A DNA stretch of 64,000 bases from Prostheceraeus crozeri (taxonomy: Eukaryota > Platyhelminthes > Polycladida > Euryleptidae): positions 62,001 through 126,000 of the forward strand of contig CAJQUW010003044.1 in the NCBI GenBank assembly GCA_907163375.1. Direction: 5' to 3'. Below, piece by piece: positions 1 to 9,127 of this stretch. A program made the position numbers and the translations under genes. The notes under the pieces were generated by a model. It was not told the origin of the DNA. It ran no database searches and was given only the letters and a program-made list of their open reading frames with translations. The number at the start of each line of letters is the position of its first letter. Positions within the stretch are counted from its first letter, which is position 1.

Positions 1-9
1 GATCATCTT

Positions 10-658
10 GTGAACAACGACGAAGCCATTGCAGCTACAAAATGGTTTGATAATCGTTCAGTGCATGTTATTTCGACGTTCTGCAGTACTGATTCTAACA
101 CAGGAATACGACGATACGACAGACGAACACAAGAGGACATCATGATTTCATGCCCAGAAGTCATATACGAGTACAACCGGTTCATGGTGTGGTATTGATC
201 TCATGGACTCATTAGTCGCCTTATACAAATATACTTTCAAGAGCAATCGATGGTATATGTACATTTGGCATCATATGCTGCATGTCGCTCTTGTGAATGC
301 CTGGCTTTTGTTTCGTCGCCATGCAAACATGTTGCATACAGATGACTCAATGTCACTAAAACAATTTCAACTGGAGGTTTCCGAATGTTTGATAAAAGTG
401 AGGGCTCCAGTTGGCCGACCATCCATGATGCGTGCACTCATTCCACAAAGGAGCGGGAAAGTATCGGCTTCTGGGCCTCCAGCATCCGAAATTCGGTTTG
501 ATAACCATGGACATTTCCCCATTCACTGTGAAAAACGCAGTCGCTGCGGGCGATGCGCCTCAAATTCGATTTTCACTCACTTCAAGTGTTGCAAGTGTGA
601 GGTGTATTCATGCTTGAATAACAGGAAAAATTGTTTCTATTCTTACCATCACAAGTAG
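10..658 (+). pseudogene. piggyBac-family transposase, C-terminal fragment, frameshifted
   Basis: The reading frame opens with the late part of a piggyBac (PGBD) DDE transposase core (WFDNR near residue 13, then YEYNRFM). It breaks near position 198 and resumes in another frame with MDSLVALYKYTFKSNRWY. The family carries the motif across this point, so I infer an indel of one or two bases. The end of the frame is the typical cysteine-rich zinc-binding tail (EKRSRCGRC, then CCKC and NCFYSYH). The catalytic N-terminal part lies to the left of the window or is lost. The gene is a broken transposon remnant, not a host gene. No terminal repeat was found downstream. Confidence 0.75.
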
Positions 659-660
659 AA

Positions 661-2148
661 AAAACTGTACAACTGCAAGCATTTAGGCCCTGCAATTTCA
701 TGTAGAATTTACCGTGAAATGAAAGTGTTGAGTGGGTCTATATCATGATATTTTTATCAGCATGAACACGAATGCATGTGCCGGTTTATATCTAATCTCT
801 GTTAGAATTTGTCAATTTTCTATTACTTGTATCCTTTACTAAAATGCCCATTGTAGCAAATTTGCTAGTCTCAAAAAACCCATTTTAGCAAATTTTCCAC
901 AGTCTCAAAAATCAATAAAATTAATACATTTTTAAAAACGCAGTTTTGAACATTGATTGTACATCTAAAATAGACCTGAACACATAATGAAAAAATTTTT
1001 CTGTGGAAGCTTTCATAGTGTGGGGATAATTAATAAAATCAGGTCTGTCAATTTACTTTTCACTCTTTGAATATTGATGCAGTCCGGTTTTCTGAATTCA
1101 TTATAGGCCTAATTGCACTAAATTATAGAGTGATCCTTTGCGGAGTATTTATTTGGACTTTTATTTGCGTAGACCCATCATAAACTTATGGGGTGCTGTA
1201 TGTGGACCTTATTTGAATTATCATTTAACAGCGTGCAGGTAATAAGTGCATGTACATTGCACTTGAATAGGAGGGTCCCTAACAAGTATTACATCTTGTC
1301 CCATCAATGCCTCAGCTATTTTCAAAAATTGCTGGCGGGCGTTCTGTGCGAGGCCGAGAATGATGCCACCATAATAATCAAATTGATCTCCTCTTTCTTC
1401 TGATCACAACTTTACCGGCTTTGGTTACAACTTTGACCAAAAACCGGTCAAAATCTGCGTTTAAACGAACATTTGGAGAAGATGGTTCAATTACCATATG
1501 ATTCCCCCATTCTGCTATTAAGTTCAAATCCAACGCTGGTTACAAGTCCTTGCCGAAAAACATTAGCAGTGACTTTTGGCCGCAGAAATGCAGGAAAGCG
1601 GAACAACTGAACAAAATGATCACAAATTTGGTTACGAATGTGTCACAGGACTCCCAATTTCGACAATTCCATATAAATAATTGCTTTGCCAAAGGCCATT
1701 GATGTCTAAGCAATCGATTTCAATACGAGTGGAAGTTGAGGTGAACTCTGTGATATCGCTATCAGTTCCAAGATCTTCATCAAAGGAGTGAATAATCAAC
1801 TGTCATGCAAGTTCCAAACAAGTTGTCAGTGCCTCGTCGAGCATCTCGTCTCGTAGCTTCAGGGCTTCAGGTTATGGACATCACGCCGACCGGCCGGTGA
1901 ATTTGCTGTAATTAGACCCACGTCGACCGTTGACGACATTCAGTTTAGAAGAAATTGCTTAGTCAATCATTACACCATTAAGAGCATGTAAATGCAACAT
2001 AATCTGACGGTATCTACGTGTATGCTTTGTGAAGTAGATAGTTCGAAATGGTCTTTAGACATCTAAAAAATGATTGCCAGCAACTTATACATGTAGTTCA
2101 AAACTTTAACCTCTGCCTTATCTCAAATGATATTTCCAGATTCATTAT
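661..2148. other. AT-rich non-coding stretch, no gene seen
   Basis: No open frame longer than about 70 codons with recognisable content. It holds the 3' flank of the piggyBac fragment, with an AATAAA near 914. A short direct repeat occurs around 845-895 (CCCATT followed by a GCAAATTT stretch). The segment ends at the target duplication of element A. Confidence 0.6.
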
Positions 2149-2154
2149 CTCCTT

Positions 2155-2999
2155 AGTAGTAAGTAAAACTCCACTTCTGGATAGCGCAAGATGGCCGCCG
2201 TCGCTGACGTCACCCCCCTCTGGAACGGTAGAGTGTCGTGGTCGGCCGCCGTGGTGCTTTGAGTCTGACGTCCCCCCCTCCCTCTGGATCGACAGAGTGT
2301 CGTGGTGTGCCGGCCAAGTGAGTCCGCAAGGTTCGCTGACGTCTCCCCCCCTCTGGCCGGCCGTCGTATAGCGCGCGGTGCCGTGCTGTCCAGGTTGGCG
2401 TGGTGTACCGGCCAGGTTGGCGTGGTGTGCCGGCCAGGTTGGGAGGGTGGACTGTTGTAGCTCACCTGAAAAAATCCTAAGTGTCAGAGTGGCTTTGTAT
2501 GGGTAAAATTTTGAAAATTTTCCAAAGTGTGTCATTTCGAACTGGGACCTTCACCAAAACATTTTTCATCAAATTTCACTGACCCCCCCCCCGACAGCAA
2601 TCTTATAACTTTGGTTCTAGTGAACGGATTTTGTCTTACAGCTACTCGTTTGAAAGAGGAGAAAAAACTGCTCGACGCCATTTTAGCCGCGAGTCAATCG
2701 GACTAGCCGTTCAAAAGTTAGAGCTGTTACAAGATTTTAGGTCGGAGCTCACCTGAAAAAATCCTAAGTGTCAGAGTGGCTTTGTATGGGTAAAATTTTG
2801 AAAATTTTCCAAAGTGTGTCATTTCGACCTGGGACCTTCACCAAAACATTTTTCATCAAATTTCACTGACCCCCCCTCGGGAGAGCTAGCTTCGATCTTG
2901 GCTTCTAGTGGACGGATTTTGTCGTGCAATAGCTCGTTTGAAAGCTAAGAGTGAGACAAATTCAGTGAAAGAAACGCCTTGTTCATATCTGTCTTCGTT
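2155..2999. repeat. Left terminal inverted repeat of element A
   Basis: Inverted complement of 24164-25580. The outer 300 bp is GC-rich and low in complexity (CCGGCC and CCCCCC runs). The inner part holds two copies of a roughly 290-bp unit that begins with a GAGCTCACCTGAAAAA-type sequence. The match with the right repeat ends at CTTCGTT (2993-2999). It is about 570 bp shorter than the right repeat because it has two fewer units. Confidence 0.9.
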
Positions 3000-3180
3000 T
3001 ATATGTGAGACGCCATTTAAGATTTTGGGAGATTGACGAAAAACGACAGAGTTAGAATTTCCCAAGAAACAGCTCCAGCGGGCGAATGAAGGCTCGGATT
3101 GGTAAACGGAGGCCAGATTTGGAATCAGCTTGATGTTATTGTCCAATGAGGATCATCACCCAATGAGAATCAAGCATTTC

Positions 3181-3190
3181 TATATAAATA
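3181..3190 (+). promoter_or_regulatory. TATA box of the first rightward gene
   Basis: TATATAAATA, the strongest core promoter match on this side of element A. It lies about 95 bp before the spliced start codon at 3285 and just inside the left terminal repeat. A start site near 3210-3215 is inferred from spacing. Confidence 0.7.
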
Positions 3191-3284
3191 GCGAGCCTTC
3201 CACAGTGAGAATCATTCCATCGTTGAATCACACGAGTGACGGACGCACATTTTCTCTCTCTCTCTATTCTATTATCCAACTAAA

Positions 3285-4059
3285 ATGGTAAGTCGCTACT
3301 TTCCTCCCTCTCCTCCCTTGAACGTAAACTTAATACAATCTTTTCCATTTTCAGGCATCTACTCCATCTGCTGCACTAGTAGGACAAAATGGTGGTCAAA
3401 CGCTACAAGGTTCGCTACGATCAGATCATCTACAACTGAGGCCAGTAGAAGAAACAACCAAGGTACATAATCCTACACCACTACAGCGTAAATTTAAACA
3501 AGTCTTGCGTTATGACGATCATGGCGTAGTACTCCAAACGGGAATGCTCCCTTCCACGGATGTCAAGATAATGCACAATCAGTATGGGGACTGGATACTG
3601 ATCCCCGTGAGTCCGTACATTCGCCACCAACTTGATATTATTGAGGAGTACGTGACATTAAATATGGACATTCCTACTCCTCTTGCTCAAGAGTGGAAGG
3701 CGAGAGATGACAAGGATACTCCCTATAGAAAGATTTGGGATGGTAATCAAATTTGCCTACCGGTATCACATTGGCGCACTTACTATAAGAAGGAGGGAGA
3801 TCATTCAATACCCATCAGATGTGATGAGCTCGGAGAAGGTACTTGGGATATCCTTTTCAAAGTGAATGGGCTATATTATGGTCGACACAAGGATAATAAA
3901 ATAGCCTCTCTCTCCATGTATATGGAATCCATCCTATATATTCCAAAACCACCCAACGTGGACGACATAATTGATCAAATCCTTAACAGCAGTGGTACGA
4001 AGCGCAAGTCGGAGAAGGATGCTGCATCAAAACGCAAATCAAAGAAGGAGAATTACTAG
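3285..4059 (+). CDS. Unknown viral protein with basic C-terminus, split by an intron right after the ATG
   Basis: Exon 1 contains only the start codon (3285-3287), followed directly by GTAAGT. A 67-nt intron (3288-3354) ends in TTTTCAG. Exon 2 (3355-4059) stays open in frame and gives a protein of about 235 residues. The long exon has no ATG near its start, which supports the spliced start. The C-terminus is rich in Lys/Arg (KRKSEKD, KRKSKKE) and could be a nuclear localisation signal. No family is recognised. It is the promoter-proximal gene of the rightward array and has its own TATA box. The unspliced frame would give only a 61-residue peptide. Confidence 0.7.
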
Positions 4060-4219
4060 TCCTTTCCTAACTCTACCCTATGACAATTCGCTTATGTGCT
4101 TTGAGTGTCGTAGACGTGGTCTTATTAGATACATTTTACTTCTTCGTTGCCATCATATCATTTGTGTATTTTGTCGTGAAAAGCATCGATGTAATTCTTC
4201 ATTTTGTAATATGTTATAG
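4019..4219 (+). CDS. Small RING-like zinc-finger protein
   Basis: The frame contains CFEC, a spacer of eleven residues, then CHHIICVFC and a further Cys pair (CNSSFC). This is the Cys/His spacing of a RING-type zinc finger, truncated at the last ligands. The first ATG in frame is at 4019, overlapping the preceding gene; a second ATG at 4094 lies directly before the zinc ligands and may be the true start. Small viral RING proteins often act as ubiquitin ligases, but that is inference. With only 41-66 residues this could also be an exon of a larger protein. A second RING-like gene lies 1.1 kb downstream. Confidence 0.45.
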   Translation: MLHQNANQRRRITSPFLTLPYDNSLMCFECRRRGLIRYILLLRCHHIICVFCREKHRCNSSFCNML

Positions 4220-4271
4220 AACGTTTCCTTAGATGTGTAAATTTCCGTTTTAGGCTTCTATCATCATTTTT

Positions 4272-4796
4272 ATGGATGGTGAACCTGTACAGGAGCTCAG
4301 TGCTGTTGCTATGGACAATTGGACATATCAGATTGTCAGTGTCTATCATCAACATGCCAACTGCAATCCCAATGTTGATCAATGGGCGAGAAAACACATT
4401 CATGGACTTAATCTGAAATATTTGCAAGACTATGGCTTTTCTTGTGAGAGTGCTCTTCTTATTGACTTTAAACGATGGTTAGCTGCTTTCAATGTTATAC
4501 GCATCTCTTGTAATAATCCTGGTAAGGAGAGGAAAGTATTTCCCAATCTAATCATTGATGATATTTTGCTCCCACCTTGGGATAGTAGAGTGAATCAACA
4601 TTATCATGAAGTCACGAAACGTTTTAAGGATTTGTGTGTTCCTATTTTGTCTATTCGTTGTAGTAGCTACGTTCATAACCAATGCTTCTTTCCTCCTTAC
4701 CTCAGCACTGCCAAAGTCCTGTATGGTTATCATTGCTCGCTGTATGATAGTTACCAGCTGTATCTATTTTATCTCTTTCAAACCATTGATTTATAA
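4272..4796 (+). CDS. Unknown protein of 174 residues
   Basis: Clean open frame from an ATG, with a TTTTAG/GC sequence shortly upstream that could be a splice acceptor. The protein is rich in Tyr, His and Cys. It has no clear signal peptide but a hydrophobic, Tyr-rich C-terminus (SYQLYLFYLFQTIDL). I recognise no domain. An AATAAA-like signal follows at 4819. It lies within the rightward structural array of element A. The matching region of element B lies outside the window, so conservation cannot be judged. Confidence 0.5.
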   Translation: MDGEPVQELSAVAMDNWTYQIVSVYHQHANCNPNVDQWARKHIHGLNLKYLQDYGFSCESALLIDFKRWLAAFNVIRISCNNPGKERKVFPNLIIDDILLPPWDSRVNQHYHEVTKRFKDLCVPILSIRCSSYVHNQCFFPPYLSTAKVLYGYHCSLYDSYQLYLFYLFQTIDL

Positions 4797-4883
4797 TACA
4801 TGCTTGTTACTATTATTCAATAAATGTTACTATGAGAAGAGTTGTTGTTTTCATGCAATGGATGGGTTAGATAAAGGGCGATC

Positions 4884-5294
4884 ATGTCTTTCTCAAACGA
4901 CTGCGGAACATTACATTTTCATAGGCAAAGTTTAAAAGGAGCTGTTCAAGATTATGTGATAAATTTTCATAAAGATGAGACCGACATCGAAGCAGTGGTC
5001 GATGATGCTAGCACTCTATTTCTAGAGTTAATGAATACATTCTCTGATAGCATTGTCATGGCGCGATTAGTTGCGAAAATTAAGTTTAGTCATTTTGGAA
5101 AGGAAGAGGTGGAAAGTCGCTCTTTCCATTTTGCTTCTTATTCAATGGAAGTGGTAGATCACCCCGAAGAATTTTTTAAAAGACATATGATAAAAATTGC
5201 TGAACGTCTTAACGCATTTAACCATCATGGTAGCAGTCTAGTGATTGAAGCGATTTCAGATATTCACATTCAACTTTCCATAAAGAAAAATTGA
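4884..5294 (+). CDS. Unknown viral protein, 136 residues, mostly alpha/beta
   Basis: Starts at an ATG 31 bp after a variant of the recurring octamer motif (ATGCAATGG at 4853). Content is balanced and soluble-looking, ending SDIHIQLSIKKN. The pattern (a helix, a short strand with FHFASYSMEV, then EEFFKRHMIKIAERL and a DIHI strand) recalls a small accessory domain often found next to polymerase genes in metazoan Polintons. I cannot confirm that by eye. The stop codon is three bases before the start of the next gene, so the two may share a transcript. Confidence 0.5.
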   Translation: MSFSNDCGTLHFHRQSLKGAVQDYVINFHKDETDIEAVVDDASTLFLELMNTFSDSIVMARLVAKIKFSHFGKEEVESRSFHFASYSMEVVDHPEEFFKRHMIKIAERLNAFNHHGSSLVIEAISDIHIQLSIKKN

Positions 5295-5296
5295 AA

Positions 5297-5620
5297 ATGC
5301 AGTGGTACTTGATTGTAGCACAACTGGTTTTCGAGCTATGTCTGCTCACTCTCGAAGTATATTCCTTCTGTACATGCGTCTATTATTTAGAAAAAGCTAG
5401 CAAATTCATATCTTCAAAAAGACTTGCTATAGACATCAGTAACGGTGAAACTATGTGTTGTGATGTATGTAAGCGAAAGGATGGAAATGAAAAGCGCATC
5501 TTCAAGAGATGTAAGCACGCTTTTTGTCAACGCTGTTTCATACGTAATTGCATTCAACTTTGCAAATGTAACCAGTGTGATATTGCTCATTTCGAGTGTC
5601 ACTTATGTCGCAATAGTTAG
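5297..5620 (+). CDS. RING-like protein with hydrophobic N-terminus
   Basis: The frame from ATG 5297 begins with a hydrophobic stretch (about residues 3-30, rich in Leu/Val/Phe/Cys) that could be a signal anchor. It is followed by a RING-like zinc finger: CCDVC, a spacer, CKHAFCQRC, then CKCNQC and a trailing CHLC. The cysteine/histidine order fits a RING/C3HC4-type fold. A membrane-anchored ubiquitin ligase is a reasonable inference. The start lies two bases after the stop of the previous gene. It is unrelated in sequence to the RING-like frame at 4019 apart from the zinc ligands. Confidence 0.6.
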   Translation: MQWYLIVAQLVFELCLLTLEVYSFCTCVYYLEKASKFISSKRLAIDISNGETMCCDVCKRKDGNEKRIFKRCKHAFCQRCFIRNCIQLCKCNQCDIAHFECHLCRNS

Positions 5621-5625
5621 TACCT

Positions 5626-5634
5626 ATGCAAATG
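5626..5634 (+). promoter_or_regulatory. Octamer-like motif before core gene 5672
   Basis: ATGCAAATG, 38 bp before the next ATG. The same core ATGCAAA recurs at 6025, 8632, 11791, 13217 and, on the minus strand, at 11433-11440, always just ahead of a viral gene. No TATA box is present at these sites. Confidence 0.5.
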
Positions 5635-5671
5635 TGGTAAAGATAGGTTTTAGCAAAGACTAACACGGAAA

Positions 5672-6022
5672 ATGGCGAAACGTAAAAGTCAAAAGTCTTC
5701 AAAGTTTTCTTCAGCCATTCAAGCTCTCCGACGAATGAAAGCAAATCAGCGATACAATGCTATACGACATGCTAACGATAAATTCATTCGTGAAATTATT
5801 TCTCATGTCAGAAAGTTGAGGACGAAGAAATTAGCGCCAAAACAACGAAAGTTACTTAAGCGATATGCTACGAAATTGCGTTTCATCTCCAATCCTAAAG
5901 TCACCCTTCAAAGAAAGTGGAAAACTCTAACACAAAAGGGCGGTTTCCTTTCAGCAATACTTCCAATGATAGCCCCTGCCGTGGGCAACCTATTGGGTAA
6001 TATCTTTGGCTCTAAGCGTTAA
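5672..6022 (+). CDS. Small basic protein with hydrophobic Gly-rich tail, virion core type
   Basis: 116 residues. Residues 1-90 are strongly basic (Lys/Arg clusters throughout). The tail holds a hydrophobic glycine-rich segment, GGFLSAILPMIAPAVGNLLG, near residues 91-110. Basic proteins with a GGFL-type hydrophobic tail are common in adintovirus/Polinton gene sets and are compared with adenovirus core or membrane-active proteins. DNA packing or membrane interaction is inferred, not shown. The gene follows an octamer motif and lies immediately upstream of the packaging ATPase. Confidence 0.6.
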   Translation: MAKRKSQKSSKFSSAIQALRRMKANQRYNAIRHANDKFIREIISHVRKLRTKKLAPKQRKLLKRYATKLRFISNPKVTLQRKWKTLTQKGGFLSAILPMIAPAVGNLLGNIFGSKR

Positions 6023-6024
6023 TT

Positions 6025-6033
6025 ATGCAAATG
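6025..6033 (+). promoter_or_regulatory. Octamer-like motif before the packaging ATPase
   Basis: ATGCAAATG, 21 bp before the ATPase start at 6054 and three bases after the stop of the preceding gene. Member of the recurring set described under findings. Confidence 0.5.
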
Positions 6034-6053
6034 TTGAATCTCAAAGTAATAAA

Positions 6054-6671
6054 ATGGATTTCAGACTTCAATGTGATAAAGTTCTGACTGTATCAGGTCC
6101 ATCTCATGCAGGTAAAACTGTTTTCACGCTGAATTTATTGGATAAAAGAAGGGAGTTGTTTAAGGAACCTATCAATCGAGTGATTTGGTGTTATGGTATT
6201 TATCAACCGTCGCTGTTTCAGGAATTGCAAAGTCGCAACTTTATTCGACATGAAGGAATTATTGCAGTGGATAAACTTCAGTCTAATGATGTTGTTGTAT
6301 TGGATGATTTATTAAAAGAAAGTAAGAATTCAAAAGATATTACAGATATGTTCACTCGTGCAGCACATCATAAAAGGTGTTTTATCATCTATATCGCACA
6401 AAATTTGTTTCCTGATGGAAAAGAAGCTCGTACACGAAACCTGAATACACACTATTATGCTATTTTCAAGAATCCGCGAGATAAAAGTCAATTTGAAATT
6501 TTAGCGCGACAAGTTGCAACCAGAGGATCAAAAGCCTTAATTGAAATTTTTCAAGCAGCTACTGAAAAACCATACGGTTACTTATTCATTGACTTTACGC
6601 AAGAGTGTCCGGAAGAATTTAGATTTCGAAGTGATATTTTGAAAACTCCCATGATTATCTACAAACTATGA
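6054..6671 (+). CDS. FtsK/HerA-type genome packaging ATPase
   Basis: 205 residues from ATG 6054; an upstream in-frame extension starts only with TTG. A Walker A loop (GPSHAGKT) sits near residue 15 and a Walker B (VVVLDDLL) near residue 82. This matches the compact A32-like DNA-packaging ATPases of Polintons, adintoviruses and virophages, which drive genome entry into the capsid. The frame is intact. Its stop codon overlaps the start codon of the next gene (ATGA), so the two are probably translated from the same transcript. An octamer motif precedes it. Confidence 0.9.
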   Translation: MDFRLQCDKVLTVSGPSHAGKTVFTLNLLDKRRELFKEPINRVIWCYGIYQPSLFQELQSRNFIRHEGIIAVDKLQSNDVVVLDDLLKESKNSKDITDMFTRAAHHKRCFIIYIAQNLFPDGKEARTRNLNTHYYAIFKNPRDKSQFEILARQVATRGSKALIEIFQAATEKPYGYLFIDFTQECPEEFRFRSDILKTPMIIYKL

Positions 6672-7360
6672 GTTCTTATTCTCGCATGATTGTTATTCCT
6701 CAAGATGAATATGTACAATTGACTGCCATGCAGCAAGTAAAGCAACCTCTTGCAAATCAAATGTATAGGAAAGAAATAGATTATCAGCAAAATGTTCACA
6801 TCAAAGATCCACATCGTGCTGTATTATTACAATCGGAAACTGTTGAGCAATTGAAAAACTTGAAGAATAAGATGCGTGACTCTGTATCGACTGCTACACC
6901 TTTAGCATCTCGCGCACATGCCATATCTCTTTTCAACAGTATTGAACCCCATCTCAATGTAAATGATAGAGGAGAAATCATTACAGATGAAAATAAAGTG
7001 ATTGATGCTTCACGTTATGAAGACTTGATTCAGTATGCGACACGTAGAAAGCGCCGTCAGGGCTATGTTCCACCTGGTTGGTCATACTTTCTTAAACTAT
7101 TGAAAAAGCATAATGTACCAAAATTTGCTTTGAATAATGAGACATTGAAAGAACTTGATTCAACAGTGGCTACTGCTCCAATGCTTCAGACGATGAAAAT
7201 GCCAACAAATTGGTTTAAGACGTCACCTGCTACATCCCCTCCCACACTCACTAAGCAAACAAGAGGAAGAACTCGACGTAGATCTACATCGCCACTAAAA
7301 CTAGTAAAAGGAAAACGTAAAACAGCTCCTCCCAAGAAATACATGTTCTCAGACTATTAA
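6668..7360 (+). CDS. Unknown structural-array protein with basic tail
   Basis: 230 residues, starting in a 4-nt overlap (ATGA) with the packaging ATPase. The first half is helical and Gln/Lys-rich (QVKQPLANQMYRKE). The centre holds a PPGWSYFLKLLKKHNVP stretch. The C-terminus is basic with Arg/Ser/Thr clusters (RGRTRRRSTS). Similar PPGW-plus-basic-tail proteins accompany the ATPase in other metazoan Polintons as I recall, but I cannot assign a function. The basic tail suggests nucleic-acid binding. Confidence 0.6.
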   Translation: MSSYSRMIVIPQDEYVQLTAMQQVKQPLANQMYRKEIDYQQNVHIKDPHRAVLLQSETVEQLKNLKNKMRDSVSTATPLASRAHAISLFNSIEPHLNVNDRGEIITDENKVIDASRYEDLIQYATRRKRRQGYVPPGWSYFLKLLKKHNVPKFALNNETLKELDSTVATAPMLQTMKMPTNWFKTSPATSPPTLTKQTRGRTRRRSTSPLKLVKGKRKTAPPKKYMFSDY

Positions 7361-7361
7361 T

Positions 7362-7535
7362 ATGAAGCAGATGTGTTGCTTGCCATGTAATGAGCCGCCA
7401 GAGGTGAATGTCGTTGTCACTTGCACTTGCTGCGCCAGCTCTCATAATGAAACCCCTAAGCAATGTGAACACGATCGCAAAACCGCTAAAGCTAAATGCT
7501 GCAGTTGTTGTAAATGTAGAAAGGCAAGAAAATAA
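7362..7535 (+). CDS. Small cysteine-rich protein, 57 residues
   Basis: An ATG two bases after the previous stop opens a frame of 58 codons including stop. It contains 12 cysteines, grouped as CC, CTCC and CCSCCKC with His between them, and a Lys/Arg-rich end. The spacing suggests a metal-binding cluster (zinc or metallothionein-like). It overlaps in another frame the N-terminal extension of the integrase frame, which has no early ATG. The gene ends 4 nt before the integrase ATG at 7540. Tight packing between two intact genes and the non-random cysteine pattern support coding. No homologue is visible in the window because the region is missing from B. Confidence 0.55.
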   Translation: MKQMCCLPCNEPPEVNVVVTCTCCASSHNETPKQCEHDRKTAKAKCCSCCKCRKARK

Positions 7536-7539
7536 AAAG

Positions 7540-8628
7540 ATGAGAAGGAGGAAAAAGAGTCAGTCGATCTCGACTGAACGTTTGAAGTCAATCTATTATG
7601 ATGTAAAACATCCGGCAGGATTTGCATCTATCAAGAAATTATCAAAAGCGAGTGGTCTTCCACAATCACAAGTGAAACGATGGTTAAAGGGTCAGGCTAC
7701 CTATACACTCCACAAACAAGCGAAAAAGAAATACCGCACCCGCCATTATATTGTTCATGACATCGATGAACAGTGGCAAGCAGATTTGTGTGATGTTGCC
7801 TCCATTTCAAAACATAACTCGGGCAATAATTTTATTTTAAACGTCATTGATATTTTCTCGCGTTATGCGTGGGCTCAACCTTTAAAAACTAAAGAAGGGA
7901 AAGGAGTAGCAAAAGCATTCCAAACAATTTTTCGAGAAGGTCGGATTCCAAAAAGAATTCAGAGTGATAAAGGAAAAGAGTTTGAAAATCAGCATGTGAG
8001 AAGATTATTTGAGAGGCATGACATTGAGTTGTTTAGTGTAAAGAGTGCTTATAAAGCTGCACTCGTTGAACGTTTTAATCGCAAATTAAAAAATCGCTTG
8101 TGGCGACATTTTACTGCCAACTTGACACAAAATTGGACAAAGGTTCTACAAGATACACTCCATGCCTACAATCACTCTATCCATCGTTCTATTGGACTCA
8201 GACCAGTAGATGTAAATGCTGACAATGTAGATAAAGTGCGCGAATCATTCCAACGTAAACGCACTCATGTGAAAAGTGATGTGAAAATTGGTGATAAAGT
8301 TCGTATCTCAAAAGTGAAAAGTGTTTTTGCTAAAGGGTACCTTCCGAATTGGACAGAGGAGGTATTTACAGTATCAAGGATTAATCAAAAAGACTCTCCG
8401 ACCACCTACAAGTTGAAAGGTTACGATAATGAAGAAATTGAGGGTAGCTTTTACCGCGATGAGATTGAGGTAGTCACTGAAAGTGAAACATATTTGGTAG
8501 AGAAAATCATTCGATGTAAAAAACGGCAAGGTGAAGAATGGTGTCTTGTTAAATGGACTGGTTATCCTTCAAGTATGAACTCTTGGATGCGTCGTGCCGA
8601 CAACTTTCATCTAAGTGATCGACAGTGA
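7540..8628 (+). CDS. Polinton retroviral-type integrase with chromodomain
   Basis: 362 residues from ATG 7540, chosen because the longer frame starts with TTG and would overlap the cysteine-rich gene. An N-terminal HTH-like region (GLPQSQVKRWLKG) is followed by a rve catalytic core with acidic residues in WQADLCD, QSDKGKEF and ALVERFNR (D,D,E). The C-terminus carries a chromodomain (YLVEKIIRCKK...WCLVKWTGY). This enzyme inserts the element and creates 6-bp duplications, as seen at both ends here. The frame is intact and all three catalytic residues are present. The chromodomain may guide insertion to particular chromatin. Confidence 0.92.
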   Translation: MRRRKKSQSISTERLKSIYYDVKHPAGFASIKKLSKASGLPQSQVKRWLKGQATYTLHKQAKKKYRTRHYIVHDIDEQWQADLCDVASISKHNSGNNFILNVIDIFSRYAWAQPLKTKEGKGVAKAFQTIFREGRIPKRIQSDKGKEFENQHVRRLFERHDIELFSVKSAYKAALVERFNRKLKNRLWRHFTANLTQNWTKVLQDTLHAYNHSIHRSIGLRPVDVNADNVDKVRESFQRKRTHVKSDVKIGDKVRISKVKSVFAKGYLPNWTEEVFTVSRINQKDSPTTYKLKGYDNEEIEGSFYRDEIEVVTESETYLVEKIIRCKKRQGEEWCLVKWTGYPSSMNSWMRRADNFHLSDRQ

Positions 8629-8631
8629 TTC

Positions 8632-8640
8632 ATGCAAAGT
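8632..8640 (+). promoter_or_regulatory. Octamer-like motif before core gene 8670
   Basis: ATGCAAAGT, 30 bp before the start of the next gene and 3 bp after the integrase stop. Same ATGCAAA core as at 5626 and 6025. Confidence 0.5.
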
Positions 8641-8669
8641 TGTAACTAACAATGTTTAGGGTTTGAGCT

Positions 8670-9125
8670 ATGAATCCCACTGCCTCATTTTATTCACGAC
8701 CCTCCTATGTAAGTGGTGGAGGACAAATTTACATCAGCGCTCGCCGCCAACGTGGAGGTAGCATACTTGGTGCACTGAAATCTGTTGTAGCACCTCTCAT
8801 ATCCAATGTCGGTAGATCTTTAAAACGAAATGTTTTAAGTAATGCCGTTGGCTTTACTGGTGATGTTGCTAGTGATCTTTCCAGAGGTAGAAGTTTTAAG
8901 AGCAGTTTGTTGAATCGTGGGAAGGAACGCGGTTTAAAAACATTGAAGCAGACCTTTGCTGGTGTTACTCAAGGAAAGAAATCACCTAAACGAATGAAAA
9001 AAGGAAGGAGGAAACATCGCGGAGCTGGTAAGGTGCGATCTTCAGTCAAAAGGCATTCACGCAAACGTCGCAGAGGCTCTAATCATTCATCAGGCGCTAA
9101 ACGACGACGCTGCTATAACTTCTAA
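8670..9125 (+). CDS. Basic virion core protein (adenovirus pVII/pVI-like position)
   Basis: 151 residues. An N-terminal Gly/Tyr segment (YSRPSYVSGGG, RRQRGGSILGALKS) is followed by an amphipathic region and a very Lys/Arg-rich C-terminus (KRMKKGRRKHRG, KRRRGSN, AKRRRCYNF). In Polintons a protein of this type sits just before the major capsid gene and is thought to be a DNA-binding or minor capsid component. Function is inferred from composition and position. A homologous C-terminal half is present at 63852-64000 (minus) in element B, in the same order relative to the capsid gene. Confidence 0.7.
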   Translation: MNPTASFYSRPSYVSGGGQIYISARRQRGGSILGALKSVVAPLISNVGRSLKRNVLSNAVGFTGDVASDLSRGRSFKSSLLNRGKERGLKTLKQTFAGVTQGKKSPKRMKKGRRKHRGAGKVRSSVKRHSRKRRRGSNHSSGAKRRRCYNF

Positions 9126-9127
9126 TC

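Noticed and set aside
2098..2535. Open frame of 145 codons on the minus strand, repeated at 25222-25632 on the plus strand
   Set aside because: It lies in the GC-rich terminal repeat, shows low-complexity His/Pro/Arg content and continues into non-coding tandem units; repeat symmetry explains its presence twice.
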